Below are positions 60,916 to 64,000 of a stretch of 64,000 nucleotides of DNA, piece by piece. Source of the stretch: SVEL01 sp964573715 (GTDB taxonomy: Bacteria > Bacillota > Clostridia > Lachnospirales > Lachnospiraceae); the NCBI GenBank assembly GCA_964573715.1, contig CAZNKR010000003.1, forward strand, positions 1 to 64,000, read 5' to 3'. The notes beneath the pieces are model-generated. The model was not told the DNA's origin and searched no databases. It was given only the letters and a program-made list of their open reading frames with translations. How positions within the stretch are numbered: the stretch's first letter is position 1; every line of letters starts with the position of its first letter. The position numbers and the translations under genes were made by a program.

Positions 60916-62538
60916 TTACATCATGCCCATTCCGCCAGCGCCCTGTGGCATAGCTGGAACATCTTCTTTGATTTGTGCTACTACTGACTCAGTTGTAAGT
61001 AATGTTGAAGCAACACTTGTTGCATTCTGAAGTGCACTTCTAGTAACCTTTGCTGGATCAAGAATTCCTGCATCTACCATTGAAACATATTTTTCGTTAT
61101 ATGCATCAAAACCGATTCCTACTTCTGATTCTTTTACTTTATTAACAATAACTGCGCCTTCAAGACCCGCATTTTCAGCGATAGCATATAAAGGAGCTTC
61201 AAGAGCCTTAAGTACAACCTTTGCACCAGTCTTTTCATCACCTTCAAGTTCTTCAACAAGCTTGCTTACTTCCTTAGAAGCATGAATATATGCAGAGCCA
61301 CCACCAGCAACAATACCTTCTTCTACCGCAGCTCTAGTTGCATTTAGGGCATCTTCCATACGAAGCTTATTTTCTTTCATCTCTGTTTCTGTTGCTGCAC
61401 CAACTCTAATAACTGCAACACCGCCAGCAAGTTTAGCAAGTCTTTCTTGAAGCTTTTCTCTATCAAACTCAGAAGTTGTTGTTTCAATCTGTGATTTGAT
61501 AAGACCAACACGACCAGCGATTTCTTCCTTGTCACCAGCACCATCAACGATAACTGTATTTTCTTTTTGCACCTTAACACTCTTTGCACGACCAAGCTGT
61601 GCCATTGTTACGTCCTTAAGCTCAAGTCCTAATTCTTCTGAAATAACCTGACCACCTGTCAAAATGGCAATATCCTTAAGCATTTCTTTTCTTCTATCAC
61701 CGTAGCCTGGAGCCTTAACACCTACTACATTGAAAGTACCACGAAGCTTGTTAACAATAAGAGTTGTAAGTGCTTCACCTTCAATATCTTCTGCGATAAT
61801 TAATAATCTTTGGCCTGACTGAACAATTTGCTCAAGAAGAGGTAAAATTTCCTGAATATTTGTGATTTTCTTGTCTGTGATAAGAATGTATGGATCATCT
61901 AAAATAGCTTCCATTTTTTCCATATCTGTTGACATATAAGCTGAAATATATCCTCTGTCAAACTGCATACCTTCAACTAAGTCTAATTCAGTCTGCATTG
62001 TCTTTGACTCTTCAATAGTAATAACACCATCATTTGATACTTTTTCCATAGCATCTGCTACCATATTACCAACAACATCATCACCTGCTGAAATAGCTGC
62101 TACTCTTGCAATCTGCTCTTTACCAGTGATTTTGCTTGACTGCTTTTTAATTGCATCTACTGCAAGGTCTGATGCTTTCTTCATACCTTTTCTAAGTACG
62201 ACAGGATTTGCTCCTGCTGCAAGATTCTTCATACCTTCATTAATCATAGCCTGTGCCAAAACTGTTGCAGTAGTTGTACCGTCACCAGCAACATCATTTG
62301 TCTTTGTAGCTACTTCTTTAACAAGCTGCGCACCCATATTTTCAAATGCATCTTCAAGCTCTATCTCTTTTGCAATAGAAACACCATCATTTGTAATAAG
62401 TGGTGTACCAAAAGACTTATCTAAAACAACGTTTCTTCCTTTTGGTCCAAGTGTTACCTTTACTGTATTTGCTAATTTATTAACGCCTTCTTCTAAAGAC
62501 TTTCTAGCTTCTGCGCCATACTTAATTTCTTTTGCCAT
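60916..62538 (-). CDS. groL: chaperonin GroEL
   Basis: The protein has 540 residues. It forms the folding chamber with GroES. Sequence blocks VKVTLGPKGRNVVLDKSFGT, AGDGTTTATVLAQ, GYGDRRKEMLKDIAILTGG and the Gly/Met tail MPQGAGGMGMM are standard. SD AAGGAAG precedes ATG 62536-62538. It is 26 bp downstream of groES under CIRCE/HrcA control. No substitutions of obvious functional importance are visible. Confidence 0.98.
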   Translation of the reverse strand: MAKEIKYGAEARKSLEEGVNKLANTVKVTLGPKGRNVVLDKSFGTPLITNDGVSIAKEIELEDAFENMGAQLVKEVATKTNDVAGDGTTTATVLAQAMINEGMKNLAAGANPVVLRKGMKKASDLAVDAIKKQSSKITGKEQIARVAAISAGDDVVGNMVADAMEKVSNDGVITIEESKTMQTELDLVEGMQFDRGYISAYMSTDMEKMEAILDDPYILITDKKITNIQEILPLLEQIVQSGQRLLIIAEDIEGEALTTLIVNKLRGTFNVVGVKAPGYGDRRKEMLKDIAILTGGQVISEELGLELKDVTMAQLGRAKSVKVQKENTVIVDGAGDKEEIAGRVGLIKSQIETTTSEFDREKLQERLAKLAGGVAVIRVGAATETEMKENKLRMEDALNATRAAVEEGIVAGGGSAYIHASKEVSKLVEELEGDEKTGAKVVLKALEAPLYAIAENAGLEGAVIVNKVKESEVGIGFDAYNEKYVSMVDAGILDPAKVTRSALQNATSVASTLLTTESVVAQIKEDVPAMPQGAGGMGMM

Positions 62539-62564
62539 AACAATTCTTCCTTTCTAAATCACTA

Positions 62565-62828
62565 TTATTTAACTACTGCAAGAATATCTTCTTCTTTGAT
62601 AATCATCAGTTCTTCATCATCCATCTTTACTGTATTGCCAGCGTATTTTGAGTAAATGACCTTATCACCTTCAGTAATATCAGCTTTTACATCCTTACCC
62701 ACTGCTACAATAACAGCTTCTTGTGGTTTTTCTTTTGAGGTGCCTGGTAAAACGATACCTGACTTTGTTGTTTCTTCGGCCTCACATTGTTTAAGAACTA
62801 ATCTGTCTCCTAATGGAATTAATTTCAT
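62565..62828 (-). CDS. groS: co-chaperonin GroES with shortened roof loop
   Basis: The protein has 87 residues from ATG 62826-62828 (AGGAGG upstream); relatives usually have 94-97. The mobile loop EETTKSGIVLPGTSKEKPQ, which binds GroEL, is intact. The shortening falls at AVGKDVKADITEGDKV, where relatives have GPGGVVDGKEVKMEVKVGD or similar, that is, the roof hairpin. The end, EELMIIKEEDILAVVK, is normal. CIRCE and a promoter lie just upstream. Confidence 0.95.
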   Translation of the reverse strand: MKLIPLGDRLVLKQCEAEETTKSGIVLPGTSKEKPQEAVIVAVGKDVKADITEGDKVIYSKYAGNTVKMDDEELMIIKEEDILAVVK

Positions 62829-62863
62829 TTTGAATATCCTCCTAACTGACATTTTATTTTTTA

Positions 62864-62890
62864 TTAGCACTCAATATAAATGAGTGCTAA
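62864..62890. promoter_or_regulatory. CIRCE operator
   Basis: TTAGCACTC-N9-GAGTGCTAA at 62864-62890, a perfect match to the HrcA-binding element, between the groES promoter and start codon. Confidence 0.97.
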
Positions 62891-62903
62891 CCATCTGTAT
62901 TGT

Positions 62904-62932
62904 ATTCTAATTCTTTATTGCAAGAATTTCAA
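62904..62932 (-). promoter_or_regulatory. groESL promoter
   Basis: On the minus strand: TTGAAA (62927-62932), 17-bp spacer, TAGAAT (62904-62909). Transcription would start a few bases before or at CIRCE. Confidence 0.75.
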
Positions 62933-63040
62933 TAGTATTAAGCAAATTTTTTAATTTTTTATTATTTTTTTATAATATTCCAAGCTTTTATCTGCCATTC
63001 CATAAATTTTTGGTTTTTTGGTATTTTGGTATTTCACTTT

Positions 63041-63910
63041 TTACTTTTTAAGGGTAGTTTTACCAAAATAAAACAAGTACTGTTGAGCATATCCTCCATA
63101 TTTTCCAAATTTTTCTTCACCAAACTTTTGTATAACATCCTTTGGTGTATCCTTATGAAAATACAGCTCTTCCATAGTTCTTTTTATCCAAACATCTACT
63201 GGAAAGGCATTTCGATAGCCTAATGAAAATAGCAAAACACAGTTTGCCACCTTCTCACCAACTCCTTTGATGCCCATTAGTATCTTTTTTACTTCTTCGT
63301 AGGAATAGTCACTAAAGTATAAAGCATTCATGTCATTAGATAAAAACTGTGCCGCAGCCACTAGATACGGTGCTCTAAAGCCTGCTTTACATTCCAAAAA
63401 ATCCTCTACTGTAATCTTTTTTAATTCTTCAATAGTAGGAAAGGCATAATACGTTGTATCTTCATAAGTCCCAACTATGCTTCCAAAACGATTAGAAATC
63501 GTATTTACCACTTGCTTTATCTGGGGTATCTGCTTGGTTTGTGAAATAATGAATGACATAAGGGTTTCGGAAAACTCCTGATTAAGTATTCTTACACCAG
63601 ACTTATCCTTAATAGCTGGTATCAGCTGTTCATCCTGCTTCATCAAATACTCTTTTATCTTAGAATAATCATTGGAAAGGTCAAAATAATTCTCCCATAT
63701 TTCATCATATTCTTTTCTTGTGGTGTTAAAAAAAGTAACCTCATTACCAATCTGCTTTATATGGAGCATTCTGTTATGTGCAATTACAATATATTCATCT
63801 ACACCTATACAATAGAAGTGAAAACATTGTCCACATTCTAATGTTTGTGAAATGCTAAAATCCGATACATCCTTTAATATAATAGAATTATCTTTACTTT
63901 GTATATTCAT
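63041..63910 (-). CDS. 8-oxoguanine DNA glycosylase (OGG1 family)
   Basis: The protein has 289 residues. It excises 8-oxoguanine and nicks the strand. The N-terminal OGG domain begins DFSISQTLECGQCFHFYCIG; the helix-hairpin-helix MGIKGVGEKVANCVLLFSLG carries the catalytic lysine after GVGE, and the following FPVDVWIKR has the conserved aspartate. Three-part length and motif order match bacterial OGG1 relatives. It stands alone on the minus strand. About 90 bp at the window end (63911-64000) contain no gene I can support; 62933-63040 is AT-rich filler. Confidence 0.93.
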   Translation of the reverse strand: MNIQSKDNSIILKDVSDFSISQTLECGQCFHFYCIGVDEYIVIAHNRMLHIKQIGNEVTFFNTTRKEYDEIWENYFDLSNDYSKIKEYLMKQDEQLIPAIKDKSGVRILNQEFSETLMSFIISQTKQIPQIKQVVNTISNRFGSIVGTYEDTTYYAFPTIEELKKITVEDFLECKAGFRAPYLVAAAQFLSNDMNALYFSDYSYEEVKKILMGIKGVGEKVANCVLLFSLGYRNAFPVDVWIKRTMEELYFHKDTPKDVIQKFGEEKFGKYGGYAQQYLFYFGKTTLKK

Positions 63911-64000
63911 TATTAATCCTTTTTGTTTTGTTTAATTTACTTAAAGTCACACTCTCTATATGATATATGAGTTGGGGTAAAAAATCAACTTGCACTTTTT

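Overview
The window reads as chromosome from a low-GC anaerobic Firmicute, most likely a Lachnospiraceae-type gut clostridium. The evidence is AT-rich DNA with consensus sigma-A promoters, an oxygen-sensitive class III ribonucleotide reductase (nrdDG), a GGGtGRT/NifU-like gene pair, CIRCE-controlled groESL, a predicted PPi-type phosphofructokinase and many lipoproteins. No phage, IS element or CRISPR array is visible. A 100-N gap is flanked by the same 55 bases on each side, which suggests a draft, probably metagenomic, assembly.

Layout. 1-9.5 kb: a broken GGGtGRT gene with its iron-sulfur scaffold partner, small membrane proteins, an ABC-F ATPase, and a cell-surface acylation group (DHHW protein, MBOAT acyltransferase, DUF4358 lipoprotein, SGNH hydrolase). 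9.7-15.3 kb: asd, tRNA-Thr(CGU), a decayed DHH phosphoesterase at the gap, and nrdD-nrdG-dut behind a tandem NrdR-box promoter. 15.3-24 kb: the classical comEC-rpsT-holA-(gpr)-spoIIP locus, with gpr absent and spoIIP wrecked; then a GerMN lipoprotein, a sensor kinase/response regulator pair, comEA and a YdcZ remnant. 24-34.5 kb: an orphan solute-binding protein, argDB divergent from argG, folA-thyA, hflX, thiC with a response-regulator remnant, acpP and a FliD-like secreted protein. 34.6-41 kb: an LtaS-type sulfatase, a NatAB-like ABC exporter and ppa. 41-49 kb: thiazole synthesis (thiS-F-G-H plus a TenI-like gene), a THEP1-like NTPase, a ThiE-ThiD fusion, lgt and PPi-type pfk. 49-64 kb: an ORF with a 12-bp minisatellite, a GGDEF-EAL protein, a MacB-like ABC protein, guaB, a second LtaS-like protein, a GT2 glycosyltransferase, a winged-helix remnant, groESL and an OGG-type glycosylase.

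The genes cover nucleotide supply (nrdDG, dut, thyA-folA, guaB), arginine and thiamine synthesis, envelope polymer synthesis and chaperones. The main unexplained feature is decay by internal deletion. At least five genes keep recognisable 5' and 3' ends but have lost the middle: GGGtGRT, DHH, spoIIP, an OmpR-type regulator and YdcZ. Many intergenic regions also carry short 2-3 copy tandem duplications. Loss of gpr and spoIIP suggests a lineage that no longer sporulates. I see no clear new defence or mobile system. The best candidates for undescribed biology are the GGGtGRT/NifU-like pair, a 23-bp perfect inverted repeat beside the tRNA promoter, inverted repeats at the transcript starts of asd, argB and argG, and a comEC gene whose only SD-positioned start codon is ATA.
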